Assembly: GCA_937915785.1 (NCBI GenBank)
Contig: CALGGY010000044.1
Location: 1 to 19,833 of the forward strand
DNA length: 19,833 nucleotides
Source of the DNA: an uncultured Bacteroidales bacterium
Lineage (GTDB): Bacteria; Bacteroidota; Bacteroidia; Bacteroidales; P3
Direction of reading: 5' to 3'
Below are positions 6,597 to 18,089 of the stretch, piece after piece. The translations under genes were made by a program, and so were the position numbers. The stretch's first letter is position 1, and every line of letters begins with the position of its first letter. The notes below the pieces were generated by a model. It worked only from the letters and a program-made list of their open reading frames with translations. It was not told the DNA's origin and ran no database searches.

Positions 6597-9500
6597 ATGA
6601 AAAAGCGTGTAATAATAACTGCCGTGGCGGCATTGTTTTTCAGCATTTCCGCAAAATCTCAGATTTACACACGATACACACAAAGTTTCGAACCTTCGGA
6701 AACAGTGAACTACACACTGTCGGGGGTTGCCGGCACCGACACGGCATTGTTTTCCGACGGAGCGCGCTCGCTGCACCTCGACCAAAGCACAACCAACGAG
6801 GCCATCATAATCCTCGACACCATAGACCTCAGCGACCAGCCCAACCTGCAATATGCCACCCTTGAGTTCATGCATATATGCAAAGTGCGTTCACAATCGT
6901 GCATCAACCCGCCCTCGGGAGGCATGATAGAGGTGAAACTGGCCACCACAAGCGGCGGCTGGACCCAACTGCAGGGCTCGCAATACGACATGACATGGGG
7001 CGGCGGCTCCACAGATTTCAACCTCAACGGATACTTCTCCGACTGGAGTTACAACGGCCTTTGGGACGCCGGCAACAACACCACTCCCACAAACTCATGG
7101 TGGCGAAAAGAACGTTTCGTGCTTAGCGGACTGCTCAACGGCGTGTCGCAACAAAACCGCAAACTGATAATACGTTTCCGCCTGCCACAGCTCCTCAACA
7201 GCAACGTGGAGAAATACGAAGGCTGGTATATCGACAACATTGTGGTGAAAGCCAGTGCCTCGTCGATGACCACCCCATCGCTGCACATGATTTCATACCC
7301 CACCCTCACCGAAATACCATACAGCCGCGACATGCTCATCTCCGCCGACATCTCCACATCCGCTCTGCAGGGCATGAACAGCGACTCCATCTACATCTTG
7401 TACAAACTTGGTGCCTCGCCCCTATACCGCACCACCATGACCAAGGTTTCCGGCTCAACCATTTACGATGGATATATCCCTTTCTGCGGATACGACACCC
7501 TTGTAAGCTACCGCATAATGGCCAAAGACTCGTCATCCAACCAAAACTACATAACCTACCCCTCCAACGAATCGGCTTTCGCCAAATACCGCTGCGTGCG
7601 AGGGGTGGAACAAGAGACACCGCTGTACTCGGGCACCACATCGACTTCGTCCGACCACCCGTTCCCTAACAAAGCCGACGCCGCCATGGAATATGTGTTC
7701 GACCGCGCCACCATGCTCAGCGCCGGATACACATACGGAGCCATCACCAAACTGGCTTTCCAAACAGTGTCGGGTGGGAACAGCCAAATAAACAACCTCA
7801 ACATCCGCATGCTGAATGTGGACACTTCACACGTAACATCGACCACCAACGCTTTCAGCACCGACGAAATGTCCACCGTTTTCAGCGGCAACATCACACT
7901 TCGGGCCGGAGCCAACGCATGGACCGAAATACCCATCGACACATTCTACTACGCCGGACAGGACATCCTTGTGCAGATATGCTACGACAACAGCTTCGAC
8001 CCCAACACCACCGAAATAAAAATGTTCCCCACAGCACTGAACAAAAGCTCGCTGTACATAACCACAAACGCCTCGTCGAACTACAACGGCTGCAACCTGA
8101 TAAACCTTATCGGAATAGGCAACGTAAGCGACAAACGTCCCAACATACGTTTCACTTCGGTACTTAACCGGCCGCTGAAACTTGACCTCGGCATCGACTC
8201 CATAACATCGCCTGCCACCGTAACCCCGGCCAACACCCCAACACCTATTGTTGTGCGGCTGCGCAACTACGGCACCAATCCCGTAAACGGAACAACCATC
8301 TATTTCAAGGTGGACAACAACCCAGTGCAGAGTTTCAACTGGACGGGCACCATTGCCGGACTGTCTACAGAATTGGTACAGGTAACGGGCACCGAATCAT
8401 TTACGCCGGGCTTTAAACATATCACGGCCTGGACCGCCGACTCCATGACCGTGGCCGGACAGCGCTACCGCGACCACGAGCCATACAACGACACCGCCTC
8501 CGCCACACTGATAGCATGCAACGGACCCATGACAGGAATCCGCCAGATAGGCGGCACAAACCCCCACTACAACACCATCGACGAATTTCTTGAAGCCCTC
8601 TACCGCTGCGGCGTGGGCGGCAACCTTACGGTGAACCTGGCCCCCGGCATTTACAACCAGCAGATAATCATGCCGCCGGTTGCAGGCGTGTCGGCAAACA
8701 GCAGCATCACCTTCCGCCCGCTCAACGGCGACACCAACTCGGTTGTAATACGTGTCCCCAGCAATGAGGCCTGTGCCCTTAACATGGACAGCTCGCAGTA
8801 CGTAACCTTCGACGGCATACGTTTCGAGACCTCGCGCCGCGCCGCCGGCAGCACCTCGGCATTGGTGCGTTTCTCGAAAAACAGCCACCACTGCACTCTG
8901 CAACGCTGCCAGTTTATCGACAGCACAACAGCCAACATCACAAATCTTGTGAACACCAACGGCATGAGCCACATCACCATCGACCGATGCTATTTCAGCG
9001 GTGGCATTACCGCACTGCAGATGGCCGGCGCCGACACAGTCAACCGTCCTGCAGGCAACGTGGTGCGCAGCTCCTATTTCAACATGCCCCAAAACACAGC
9101 CCTACACCTCGAAAACCAGACATCCCCCATTGTTGACTCCAACTATTTCTACAGCTCGCAAACCAACACCTCGGCAGTGGTTTTGGTGGCACACTGCTAC
9201 GACACAACGTTAATAACCCGCAACAGAATTTTCACCTCCAACGGCGCCTACGGGCTCAACATCACCGCCGTTGTTGGTTCAGCCAATAGAAAAGCCTTGG
9301 TGGCAAACAATATGATAGAGGCCGCATCGGCAAGCACCAGCGGCATTTTCAACTCGCCAGTGGAGATAACCGACGTCAACCGTCTAAGCTTCGTTTACAA
9401 CTCCATCAACCTCGACATTGCCAACCGTACCAACATATCCGCCGCAACGATAGGCGGAACGGGCAGATTTACCGATGTGCAGATTGTAAACAACATATTT

Positions 9501-12500
9501 GCCTCTACCACCGGCACGGGCAACTACACCCTGAATTTCAACCCCTTGCAGGATACCACCTATGTTATACATCACAACAACTACTACAACGCCGTTTCGT
9601 ACATGCTCAACCAGTACAACGGCCTTGCCACCTTGTGGGCCGACTGGCAGAACTACGTGTCGCACGACACCGCATCGCTCACCCTTGCGCCGGTATTCCT
9701 TGGCTCGTATCCCGCCGACCTGCGTACTTACACCCATTTCCTGCAGGGAAAAGGCATTGCCATCGCCGAAACAAACTCCGACATCGAAGGGCAGACACGT
9801 GCCAACCCACCATGTATGGGAGCTTTCGAATTCCCACCGCTGGACTACAACTACGGCATAACCGAACTGCTGGCCCCCGAAACATCGTGTTCGCTCTCCA
9901 CCGCCGAACATTTCAAAGTGGTTATAACCAACACCGGCGTTAGCACCGTGGCCGCCAACAGCGCCACCATACAGTTCCAAATGGCTGGCGGCACGCCATC
10001 TGCTCCCGAAAGGATAACACGAGCCATAGCTCCCGGCGACACCATACATTTCACCTTTGCCAACACCGCCAACCTCTCGCCCGAAAGCAACGGCAACGAC
10101 TCGGTGTTCCAATTCCGTTTCTGGACCAATTTTGCACAAGAGGTGGACTACTCCAACGACACCCTCGACGCACAGCTGCTGGCACTGTACCAACTGCCCA
10201 AACTGCCAACCATCAACCTTGCATACAACTATGCCAGCATCCAAACCATAAACATAAACTCCTCCGACTCCGTTTATTGGTACGCAAACAACACAATAGG
10301 CACCGAGCCATTCCACAAAGGACGCTCCTACACCACCGGACGCCTGTATCGCGACACCACTTTTTATGTGGCCCATTTCCACGAACAACCCGAAATACGC
10401 ATTACCGAAGTGCAGCTATACAAAGACCGCGACGGCGTAACCAACCCCTACCCCGCTTGGATGAGCAGCGCCACCACCTTTGCTGTGGAGATTTCCAATC
10501 TGGGCAACTACCCCGTAAGCCTTGGCGGCGACACCCTCTCTACGGTAAGCACCACCACCCTTGTAAACAACAAACACTACGTTTTCCCCAACATAACACT
10601 CAACCCCAACTCGGCAGTAGTGCTGCAATATTCGTCGGGAGCGCAAAATGACTCGGTAACATGCCATTTCGGCTCCACTCTCAGCCCACAATACAGCACC
10701 CGCTTGGGACTGATTTACAAACGTCGCGGCAAAGGCATTGTAGATGCCGTGGCCATAAACAACATCACAGGCCAAAGCGTGTGGACAAGCCTTAACATCC
10801 CATCCAGCATCTGCTCGGGATATGTGTCGATGACAAACACCAGCGCCGGCATACGCCGCACCAACCCCACCGACCCATCGGGCAACGGCTGGACAGTGTG
10901 CAACAACGCCAACCGCATGACAATGGGCAGAGTGGAAAGCAACATCTCGCTCGTTCCCGACAACGGCTGCCCCGGCTATCGCACCCCGGTGAACATACAT
11001 GTAACCAACGTGCCTCCTATAAACATAGGCATCACCAGCATTTCGGTACCAAACGAGGGCTGCTCGCTGTACAACGAACCAGTAACCGTCACCCTCATCA
11101 ACTTGGGTTCAAGCCCCGCCAACAACGTACAGCTGCAATACCGCGTGGGCAACAACCCATACCAAGCCGCCGAAACGGTTCAGCAACAGATAAGTCCGTA
11201 CCAAACGGTATCGTACACTTTCAACACTTTGGCAGATCTAAGCAACCATAGCAACGACACAATATTCACCATAACGGCACGTCTGGTTCCCGTTTCGGGC
11301 GACACCGACCGCAGCAACGACACCCTGAGCATCAGAATACCTTCGTTCTACACTCCACAACAACCCGTTGTAACACCATCGGTGCAAACAGTGGCCTACG
11401 GCTCGTCGGGTACTGTGTTCGACAACAGCCACAACGACACCATTGTATGGTACGACAAATACGGCACTGCCCTCGACACCGGCTATAGGTTCATCTCTCC
11501 GCTGATGTACCAGAACGACACCTTCTACGCCGCCGGAATATCCACCACAACCACCGGCGTGCAACTGGGAAACAATGAGGCATCGAGCCTTGCGGGCTAC
11601 CCCTCGGCATACCACTGCGGCATCAAATACCGAAAGGAGCAATACCTTATCACCGCCGAGGAGCTGCGTGCCCTGCCCCACCACGACAGACCAATATCAA
11701 GCATAGCTTTCTACCTCGACAGCGTAAGGACCCTTTCGGGCAACGCCACTTTCTCCGACTACACCATTTCGGTGGGAACAACCAACATTTCGGAGTATTC
11801 TTCCACCAACTCGTGGCAACCGGCCATACAGTTATATCATAGCAACCTCACCATAAGCAACGCCAACCGCGGATGGATTGAACACAAACTTAACGCCCCT
11901 CTGGTTTGGGACGGCATTTCCAACATGGTAATACAAGTGTGCTACACCGTTTCGTCGCCTGCGTCAAGTGCAAGCGTGGCCTACACCACCACCAACCACA
12001 TATCGGCCATATACTCGCACAGCAGCACCACCAACCAAACCAATGCCACAAGCGTGAACGGACGCAGCAACCACCGCCCCGACATACGTTTCGGGTTTGC
12101 CACATACAACTGCCGCGGACTCCAAACACCTTTCTACGTGAATGTAACCACACCGCCAACCACCGACGCCGCCCTGCTTGGCGTGGCAAACTTGGCCACC
12201 GCAGGCAACAACGCTGGAATATCTCAACCGGTGAAAATAATTCTCAAAAACTTCGGCATATCGCCATTGCAAAACGCCTCGATATCATGGAACGTGGATT
12301 CGGGCAACTACACCACCTACAACTGGGCGGGCACGCTTAACCACCTCGACACCGCCGAAGTATATGTAGGCGACTACGTGTTCGGACCCGGCAACCACTG
12401 CGTAAACGCCGTAGTTTCGACCGTTGGCGACAGCTATGCCACCAACGACACCATGCAAAGCTGCATGCTTTTCTGTTTCGACAAAACACCACGCACCATA

Positions 12501-15500
12501 GGCACCGGCGGATATTTTGCATCACTCACCGACGCCGTGGATGCCCTCAACAGCTGCGGCATCTGCGACAGCGTAACACTGGTGGTCCTGCCCGGCACTT
12601 ACAACGAGCAGATAGAACTTGCACAAATTTCGGGATTGAGCGACTCCACACCCATAACAATCAAATCCTCTACAGGCAATGCTCAGGATGTGATACTAAC
12701 CCATTCAGCCACATCGAACAACGACGACTACGTGGTGAAACTGAACAACACCAACAATATCAACATCGAAGGCATAACCATTGCCGCAACAGGCTCTCAG
12801 CAAGCCAACGCCGTGGTGGTGTACAGCTCCCGAAAAATAAATCTCGGCAACGACAGCATCGTTTCCAACCCATCGGCAAACAACCCCGCATCATCGGCCA
12901 TAAGCATTACGGGCACCTGCCAAGACATATCGCTGTACAACAACGGCTCCAACGGCGGATACTACGCCCTTAACGACTACAGCAGCGCAACCCACGTACA
13001 AGGCCTTACCGTACGCGACAACCGTTTCAACAACTTCTCTGCCGGAGGCATCTGCCTGCAAAACTCCGACAATATCGACATAACCCACAACCAAGTGCGC
13101 TCCGCCAAAGCTGTCAGCGGCTCCATGAAAGGCATATCGATAGGCAACTACTCAGGCGATTTCGACCTGCAGCGCAACCAAGTGGTGCTCAAAGGCAACG
13201 GCGACGCCAGCGCCATCCGCCAAGGCATCGACATTGCCAACAGCCACGGCTCTTCGCAGTACCCAATACGTATGTTCAACAACATGGTGTCCATAGTAGC
13301 CTCTTTCTCGTACGACAACGCCTCGTCGGCTATACATATAGAAAACTCCAACTACGTGAACGCCTACTACAACACCACCCGTATTGGCGGCAACATCAAC
13401 GCACAAGCAACACGCGGTTTCGAAACCTTTGGAAGCCAGAACGTAAAACTGATGAACAACATATTCTCCAACTTCACCGGCGGCTATGCCTGCTTTGTGG
13501 ACTCGCTGCAATCCATAGGCTCGTCGAACTACAACGACTACTACACCGCCACCTCCACTTTTGTGTACTGGCAAGGCAACCACGCCGACACCACAGCGCT
13601 GCGGGCATTCACTGCTCAGGATGCCTACTCGTTCAAACAGGAACCTTTCTTCATATCACCCGACGACCTGCACCTTGCCTACTCCACCATTGTGGAAACC
13701 GGACAATACACCAACGAAGTTACTGTGGACATCGACAGCAACCCACGTCCCCAAAACATACGTCCCTGCGTGGGAGCTCACGAAATACCACATCTGCAAC
13801 ACGACATTTCGGTGGACAACATCATATACCCCGTTCTTTCGAGCCAGCCCGTGGAAAGCGACCGCCTGATGGTGATAGCCCGTTTCTACAACAACGGCCG
13901 CAACAACGAACAAAACATCACATGGCACGCCGAAATAGTGAACAACCCATCGCTTATAAGCCCCACCGAAACCATACCACAATTAGCTATGGGACAATAT
14001 ATCAACGACACTACATACATCAATATGCCGTTGGGCATGATAGACACCCAAAACGTAACCGTTTGCCTGAGCATGGCCGGCGACGAGGATTCGACAAACA
14101 ACTGCCGCACCGGCAGCTTCCGCCTCTATCCCGCATACGACCTGCAGGCTGTAAGCACTAATGTTACCACCTCGGCCTGCCGCATGTCCGACGTGCCAAT
14201 ACGGGTTACGGTGAAAAATGTCGGACGCAAAGCCATTCCAGCCAATTTCACCATGGAGATAGGCTACGAAATAACACTGCTCTCGCAAGGCATAACCTTG
14301 AGCAACATACCCGTTACGTTCACCGAAACCATCAGCATGCAGCAACAGCTCGGCACCAATGCAACGAAACAGATAACTTTCTCGCACAATGCCGACATGT
14401 ATCCATGGGACACCCTTGCCGACGTGCGGCTGGCAGTGCGCACGTGGGCTAAACTGATAAACGACCTGAAACCCAACAACGACACCACATCCGCCGTTGC
14501 CGTAACATCCAAACACACCCCATCGAAACCAATAGGCATCGACCAAACCATCCCCTACGCCACACTTGCCACACTCACCGCTTCGCAAGCCCAAAATCGC
14601 CCCATACGCTGGAGCATCGACTCTAATTCAGCTCCTTTCTTTGCCTCTACAAACTACAACACCTCCACCACCTACAGCCACCCCAACCTGCTGTTCCGCG
14701 ACACCACTTTCTACCTGGCATCGATAAGCAGCACCGGATGCACCAGCTACTACTCGCCAATACATGTGTTTGTGAACAACCCCGTGCCATACGACGCCTC
14801 GGTGGCCGAAATAACAGAGCCCATAGCACAAGTGTACATGGACTACGACACGGTGAAAGTGCGCATAAAAAACTACGGCACACAAACCCTCACCTCGGTT
14901 CCCGTTGTTTACCAGCTTATATACAACTCCACAACCATTCAGTTGGCACGCGAAACCTGCACCGCCACCATAGCGCCACAAAGCGACTACATATACAAAT
15001 TCGCCACCCTGCCACACTTCCCCACACGATCGGGCAACTATAGCGTGGTGGCATGGACCGACCTGCCCAACGAAATAACACGCGCCAACGACACAGCACA
15101 AATCATCGTGGCGCCTCTGCCCGACAACACATACTGCACACCAAACGTTTCCGACACATCGGGGCTCGACATATCGCGAGTAACATTTGCCAACATCGAC
15201 AACCCGATGCCTGCCATGGGACGCCGATACGTGAACCTCATAGACTTCGACAACCCCATGATGGAACCCATAACGATGCACCGCAACTCGCGCGACACCA
15301 TGATGATAACCTGCGAAAACTTCAAGGCAATAAACGACTCCACAACAAGAGGCTTTGTAACAGCCTATATCGACTGGAACCGCGACGGCGATTTCTCGGA
15401 CCTCGGCGAACAGCTCTTCAGCGACACCATAATAGCACGACAAACAATAAAACACGTGGTGAGAGTGCCCAGCAACGCAAAACTTGGCAACCGACGCCTG

Positions 15501-18077
15501 CGACTCATTCTTGAACAAATGGGATCGGGAGCCGCAAGCCCATGCGTAACAAACATACTTTCGGGCGAAATACAAGACTACCTCGTAAACATCACCGAAC
15601 GGCCCGACACCGACATTGCCATTCTCAGAATCGCCTCCCCCGACAACTCCATCATAAACCACCACCAGCCGCAACAACAAATCAAACTGATACTCACCAA
15701 CATGGGCAGCACCAATGTTGACACCATAAACATCGCCTACTCGTACCAGAACGACTCCGGCCTTGTACGCAACAACTACCTGTGGACCGGAACGCTGCAC
15801 CCCAACGAACTTACCACCGTATCACTCCCAACTTACAACTTCCCCGTGGGCTCCACCATGTTCACCGCCGAAGCCTTTGTACGCGGCGACAGCGACAACT
15901 ACAACAACACGGTGTCACGCACTTTCCACCGGTTCCACGTTGTAACGCTGATTTACAACGACGACTTCGAAGCCAGCGACATGCTCTTCGCTCCCGAAGG
16001 CACCAACATGTACAACCGCAACTTGTGGCAAAAGGGTACCCCCAACAAAAACCATTTCGCTGGCACAACATCAGGCAACATGGCATGGGCTACAGACACC
16101 ATCTCGCCAATAGAAATCACCGGCTACGGCAACATAAGCTACTTGTACACCCCGGTAATCGACATTGCACAGATAAAACCCGACACCATACGGTTCAATC
16201 TTGCAGCACATTTCGCATCGGGAGCTTACATGTACATGGAATACCTCAACTACTTGGGGCGGTGGGTACGCTTTGGCGAAGAAAACGACTCCCTGCCGTG
16301 GTACACCACCACCGAAGGCTTCAACGGCACTCACAACTACGTGCAATTCCAATACCCGCTGTCGAAAGTGAGCAACGACTTCTCGCAAGAGGTGCAGCTC
16401 CGCTTTGTGCTGCTTGCCAACCCCAAAACACGCTCATTCGACGGATGTGCCATCGACGACCTTGAAATTGGTCGGGCCAAACGCGCCATAGACGCAGGCA
16501 TCACAACCATTGTGCTTGCAGCAACCGAACCACGTTTCGGACAAACCATCGCTCCTCGCGTGGTGATACGCAATTTCGGCTACGATACCCTTACCGAAAT
16601 CAGGATAGCATACCACCCCGAAGGCTCGGCATTGCCACACATTGTCACTTGGCACGGCACACTTGCTCCCGACCGCCAAACCATCTACCGCTTCTCCAGC
16701 TCCCCGTTTGTGGTACAACGCACAATGCCCGACACCTTCAGCATCTGCGCATACACTATACTACAAGACGACATCTACTCCAGCAACGACTCGGTATGTA
16801 CCGATTTCGGACTGATACCGCTGCAAAACGACGCCGGTCTGGTGAACATAATCACCCCCTCCGAAACAGTGGTGCCAAACGACAGCCTGCCAATCGCCGT
16901 ACGGCTGAAAAACTTCGGTAGCCAGCCCATCACAACACTGCCCATAACCTACATCTTCAACACCACAACAGTTACCGAAACCATCGACTTTGTAGCCCTT
17001 ACCGGAAACGCACTGCAACCACTCGAAAGTTTCAACTACACTTTCAAACGCAAAATGCGCGCACCGCTCGGCAACTCCATATTACACATATTCACCGCTC
17101 TGCCAAACGACGACTACATATACAACGACACCCTTACACGACACATCTCGGCAGTGATAAACCAAGTGGACCTCAAAGCCGCCGAAATAGTCCTCAACGA
17201 ATACGACCACAACTACGTTACCGTGGAACTGGCAATAGACAACCTCGGAGCACGCCGTGCCGACAATTTCACCGTGGGCTACTTCTTCGACAACGACACA
17301 TCCACCACCGTTACAGAAACCTGCACAACGGTGATACCGGCTCTTGAACGCGGATACCACGTGTTCAGCGCACAACTGCCACAGCGCCCGTCGCCATACA
17401 TATCGGTAACAGCTTTCCTGCATATAGAAAACGACCGCGATGCCAGCAACGACACCACGCAATCGTTCGGCAGCACCTTCACCGACCTCGAAGCCGTAAA
17501 AGTGATGGTTCAGGAAAACGAAAACACCTCGTGTAGCGTATTTCTACAGGTAAAAAACGCAGGCAACCTAATCACCACCACACCAATATCCTACACAGCC
17601 ACCATAAACGGCACCACAGTGTCGGGCTCCACAAACCGCAACCTGTACCCGGGCGTGAGCTACAACCTCGAAATGAACAGCCAGGTACCAAAAAGCAACA
17701 ACCACCAATACATTGGCTCGGCTACGGTAACCATAGCCTACGACAACAACCCCAACAACAACCAGACCACCCTTGTGGAACGCTGGAACTACGTGGGACT
17801 GCCCTCCGCCGACAACAACGAGCTGCAACTGCTACAAAACTGGCCTAACCCGTTCGTCGAAAACACCGAAATTAGTTTCGTGCTGCCACATAGCGGCGAA
17901 GTGCGGTTCTTTGTAATCAACACACTGGGCGAAATGGTTTACCAAACAACAGGCTCTTTTGCCCAAGGCAAAAACAGCATCACCCTCGACAAAGGCAACC
18001 TGCCGGGCGGCACCTATTTCTACGGCATCGAATTCTACGGACAACGGCTGATGAGGAAAATGATATTCCAAAAATAA
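6597..18077 (+). CDS. Giant multidomain T9SS-secreted protein (3826 aa)
   Basis: An extracellular protein, probably an adhesin or surface scaffold; no catalytic domain is evident. Approximate layout by residue: signal peptide 1-21; jelly-roll/choice-of-anchor-like domain 23-220 (ends GWYIDNIVV); beta-sandwich 223-336; module A1 337-520; CARDB-like 528-640; beta-helix 652-1080; CARDB 1084-1200; Ig-like 1200-1262; lamin-tail-like 1264-1474 (ITEVQLYKD); CARDB 1475-1590; Ig-like 1591-1650; module A2 1652-1840; CARDB 1852-1965; beta-helix 1965-2401; two CARDB 2403-2641; Ig-like 2642-2732; CARDB 2732-2844; GEVED 2845-3004 (YIDWNRDGDF); CARDB 3004-3115; second jelly-roll-like domain 3115-3295 (GCAIDDLEIG); four CARDB 3298-3740; type A sorting domain 3741-3826 (LLQNWPNPF to the end), which directs T9SS export and surface attachment. 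Threonine- and asparagine-rich throughout. One uninterrupted frame with its own promoter and terminator. Domain edges are by eye. Confidence 0.9.
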   Translation: MKKRVIITAVAALFFSISAKSQIYTRYTQSFEPSETVNYTLSGVAGTDTALFSDGARSLHLDQSTTNEAIIILDTIDLSDQPNLQYATLEFMHICKVRSQSCINPPSGGMIEVKLATTSGGWTQLQGSQYDMTWGGGSTDFNLNGYFSDWSYNGLWDAGNNTTPTNSWWRKERFVLSGLLNGVSQQNRKLIIRFRLPQLLNSNVEKYEGWYIDNIVVKASASSMTTPSLHMISYPTLTEIPYSRDMLISADISTSALQGMNSDSIYILYKLGASPLYRTTMTKVSGSTIYDGYIPFCGYDTLVSYRIMAKDSSSNQNYITYPSNESAFAKYRCVRGVEQETPLYSGTTSTSSDHPFPNKADAAMEYVFDRATMLSAGYTYGAITKLAFQTVSGGNSQINNLNIRMLNVDTSHVTSTTNAFSTDEMSTVFSGNITLRAGANAWTEIPIDTFYYAGQDILVQICYDNSFDPNTTEIKMFPTALNKSSLYITTNASSNYNGCNLINLIGIGNVSDKRPNIRFTSVLNRPLKLDLGIDSITSPATVTPANTPTPIVVRLRNYGTNPVNGTTIYFKVDNNPVQSFNWTGTIAGLSTELVQVTGTESFTPGFKHITAWTADSMTVAGQRYRDHEPYNDTASATLIACNGPMTGIRQIGGTNPHYNTIDEFLEALYRCGVGGNLTVNLAPGIYNQQIIMPPVAGVSANSSITFRPLNGDTNSVVIRVPSNEACALNMDSSQYVTFDGIRFETSRRAAGSTSALVRFSKNSHHCTLQRCQFIDSTTANITNLVNTNGMSHITIDRCYFSGGITALQMAGADTVNRPAGNVVRSSYFNMPQNTALHLENQTSPIVDSNYFYSSQTNTSAVVLVAHCYDTTLITRNRIFTSNGAYGLNITAVVGSANRKALVANNMIEAASASTSGIFNSPVEITDVNRLSFVYNSINLDIANRTNISAATIGGTGRFTDVQIVNNIFASTTGTGNYTLNFNPLQDTTYVIHHNNYYNAVSYMLNQYNGLATLWADWQNYVSHDTASLTLAPVFLGSYPADLRTYTHFLQGKGIAIAETNSDIEGQTRANPPCMGAFEFPPLDYNYGITELLAPETSCSLSTAEHFKVVITNTGVSTVAANSATIQFQMAGGTPSAPERITRAIAPGDTIHFTFANTANLSPESNGNDSVFQFRFWTNFAQEVDYSNDTLDAQLLALYQLPKLPTINLAYNYASIQTININSSDSVYWYANNTIGTEPFHKGRSYTTGRLYRDTTFYVAHFHEQPEIRITEVQLYKDRDGVTNPYPAWMSSATTFAVEISNLGNYPVSLGGDTLSTVSTTTLVNNKHYVFPNITLNPNSAVVLQYSSGAQNDSVTCHFGSTLSPQYSTRLGLIYKRRGKGIVDAVAINNITGQSVWTSLNIPSSICSGYVSMTNTSAGIRRTNPTDPSGNGWTVCNNANRMTMGRVESNISLVPDNGCPGYRTPVNIHVTNVPPINIGITSISVPNEGCSLYNEPVTVTLINLGSSPANNVQLQYRVGNNPYQAAETVQQQISPYQTVSYTFNTLADLSNHSNDTIFTITARLVPVSGDTDRSNDTLSIRIPSFYTPQQPVVTPSVQTVAYGSSGTVFDNSHNDTIVWYDKYGTALDTGYRFISPLMYQNDTFYAAGISTTTTGVQLGNNEASSLAGYPSAYHCGIKYRKEQYLITAEELRALPHHDRPISSIAFYLDSVRTLSGNATFSDYTISVGTTNISEYSSTNSWQPAIQLYHSNLTISNANRGWIEHKLNAPLVWDGISNMVIQVCYTVSSPASSASVAYTTTNHISAIYSHSSTTNQTNATSVNGRSNHRPDIRFGFATYNCRGLQTPFYVNVTTPPTTDAALLGVANLATAGNNAGISQPVKIILKNFGISPLQNASISWNVDSGNYTTYNWAGTLNHLDTAEVYVGDYVFGPGNHCVNAVVSTVGDSYATNDTMQSCMLFCFDKTPRTIGTGGYFASLTDAVDALNSCGICDSVTLVVLPGTYNEQIELAQISGLSDSTPITIKSSTGNAQDVILTHSATSNNDDYVVKLNNTNNINIEGITIAATGSQQANAVVVYSSRKINLGNDSIVSNPSANNPASSAISITGTCQDISLYNNGSNGGYYALNDYSSATHVQGLTVRDNRFNNFSAGGICLQNSDNIDITHNQVRSAKAVSGSMKGISIGNYSGDFDLQRNQVVLKGNGDASAIRQGIDIANSHGSSQYPIRMFNNMVSIVASFSYDNASSAIHIENSNYVNAYYNTTRIGGNINAQATRGFETFGSQNVKLMNNIFSNFTGGYACFVDSLQSIGSSNYNDYYTATSTFVYWQGNHADTTALRAFTAQDAYSFKQEPFFISPDDLHLAYSTIVETGQYTNEVTVDIDSNPRPQNIRPCVGAHEIPHLQHDISVDNIIYPVLSSQPVESDRLMVIARFYNNGRNNEQNITWHAEIVNNPSLISPTETIPQLAMGQYINDTTYINMPLGMIDTQNVTVCLSMAGDEDSTNNCRTGSFRLYPAYDLQAVSTNVTTSACRMSDVPIRVTVKNVGRKAIPANFTMEIGYEITLLSQGITLSNIPVTFTETISMQQQLGTNATKQITFSHNADMYPWDTLADVRLAVRTWAKLINDLKPNNDTTSAVAVTSKHTPSKPIGIDQTIPYATLATLTASQAQNRPIRWSIDSNSAPFFASTNYNTSTTYSHPNLLFRDTTFYLASISSTGCTSYYSPIHVFVNNPVPYDASVAEITEPIAQVYMDYDTVKVRIKNYGTQTLTSVPVVYQLIYNSTTIQLARETCTATIAPQSDYIYKFATLPHFPTRSGNYSVVAWTDLPNEITRANDTAQIIVAPLPDNTYCTPNVSDTSGLDISRVTFANIDNPMPAMGRRYVNLIDFDNPMMEPITMHRNSRDTMMITCENFKAINDSTTRGFVTAYIDWNRDGDFSDLGEQLFSDTIIARQTIKHVVRVPSNAKLGNRRLRLILEQMGSGAASPCVTNILSGEIQDYLVNITERPDTDIAILRIASPDNSIINHHQPQQQIKLILTNMGSTNVDTINIAYSYQNDSGLVRNNYLWTGTLHPNELTTVSLPTYNFPVGSTMFTAEAFVRGDSDNYNNTVSRTFHRFHVVTLIYNDDFEASDMLFAPEGTNMYNRNLWQKGTPNKNHFAGTTSGNMAWATDTISPIEITGYGNISYLYTPVIDIAQIKPDTIRFNLAAHFASGAYMYMEYLNYLGRWVRFGEENDSLPWYTTTEGFNGTHNYVQFQYPLSKVSNDFSQEVQLRFVLLANPKTRSFDGCAIDDLEIGRAKRAIDAGITTIVLAATEPRFGQTIAPRVVIRNFGYDTLTEIRIAYHPEGSALPHIVTWHGTLAPDRQTIYRFSSSPFVVQRTMPDTFSICAYTILQDDIYSSNDSVCTDFGLIPLQNDAGLVNIITPSETVVPNDSLPIAVRLKNFGSQPITTLPITYIFNTTTVTETIDFVALTGNALQPLESFNYTFKRKMRAPLGNSILHIFTALPNDDYIYNDTLTRHISAVINQVDLKAAEIVLNEYDHNYVTVELAIDNLGARRADNFTVGYFFDNDTSTTVTETCTTVIPALERGYHVFSAQLPQRPSPYISVTAFLHIENDRDASNDTTQSFGSTFTDLEAVKVMVQENENTSCSVFLQVKNAGNLITTTPISYTATINGTTVSGSTNRNLYPGVSYNLEMNSQVPKSNNHQYIGSATVTIAYDNNPNNNQTTLVERWNYVGLPSADNNELQLLQNWPNPFVENTEISFVLPHSGEVRFFVINTLGEMVYQTTGSFAQGKNSITLDKGNLPGGTYFYGIEFYGQRLMRKMIFQK

Positions 18078-18089
18078 AAATAACTATAG

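Noticed and set aside
9384..10388. Long minus-strand open frames inside the giant gene (also 14628-15800)
   Set aside because: They arise because C-rich codons on the plus strand remove stop codons on the other strand. Their translations are low-complexity (V, G, C, H-rich), with no domain or promoter.
6597..18077. CRISPR array or DNA-level tandem repeats
   Set aside because: The repetition is only at the level of diverged protein domains. No regularly spaced identical DNA repeats were seen anywhere in the window.
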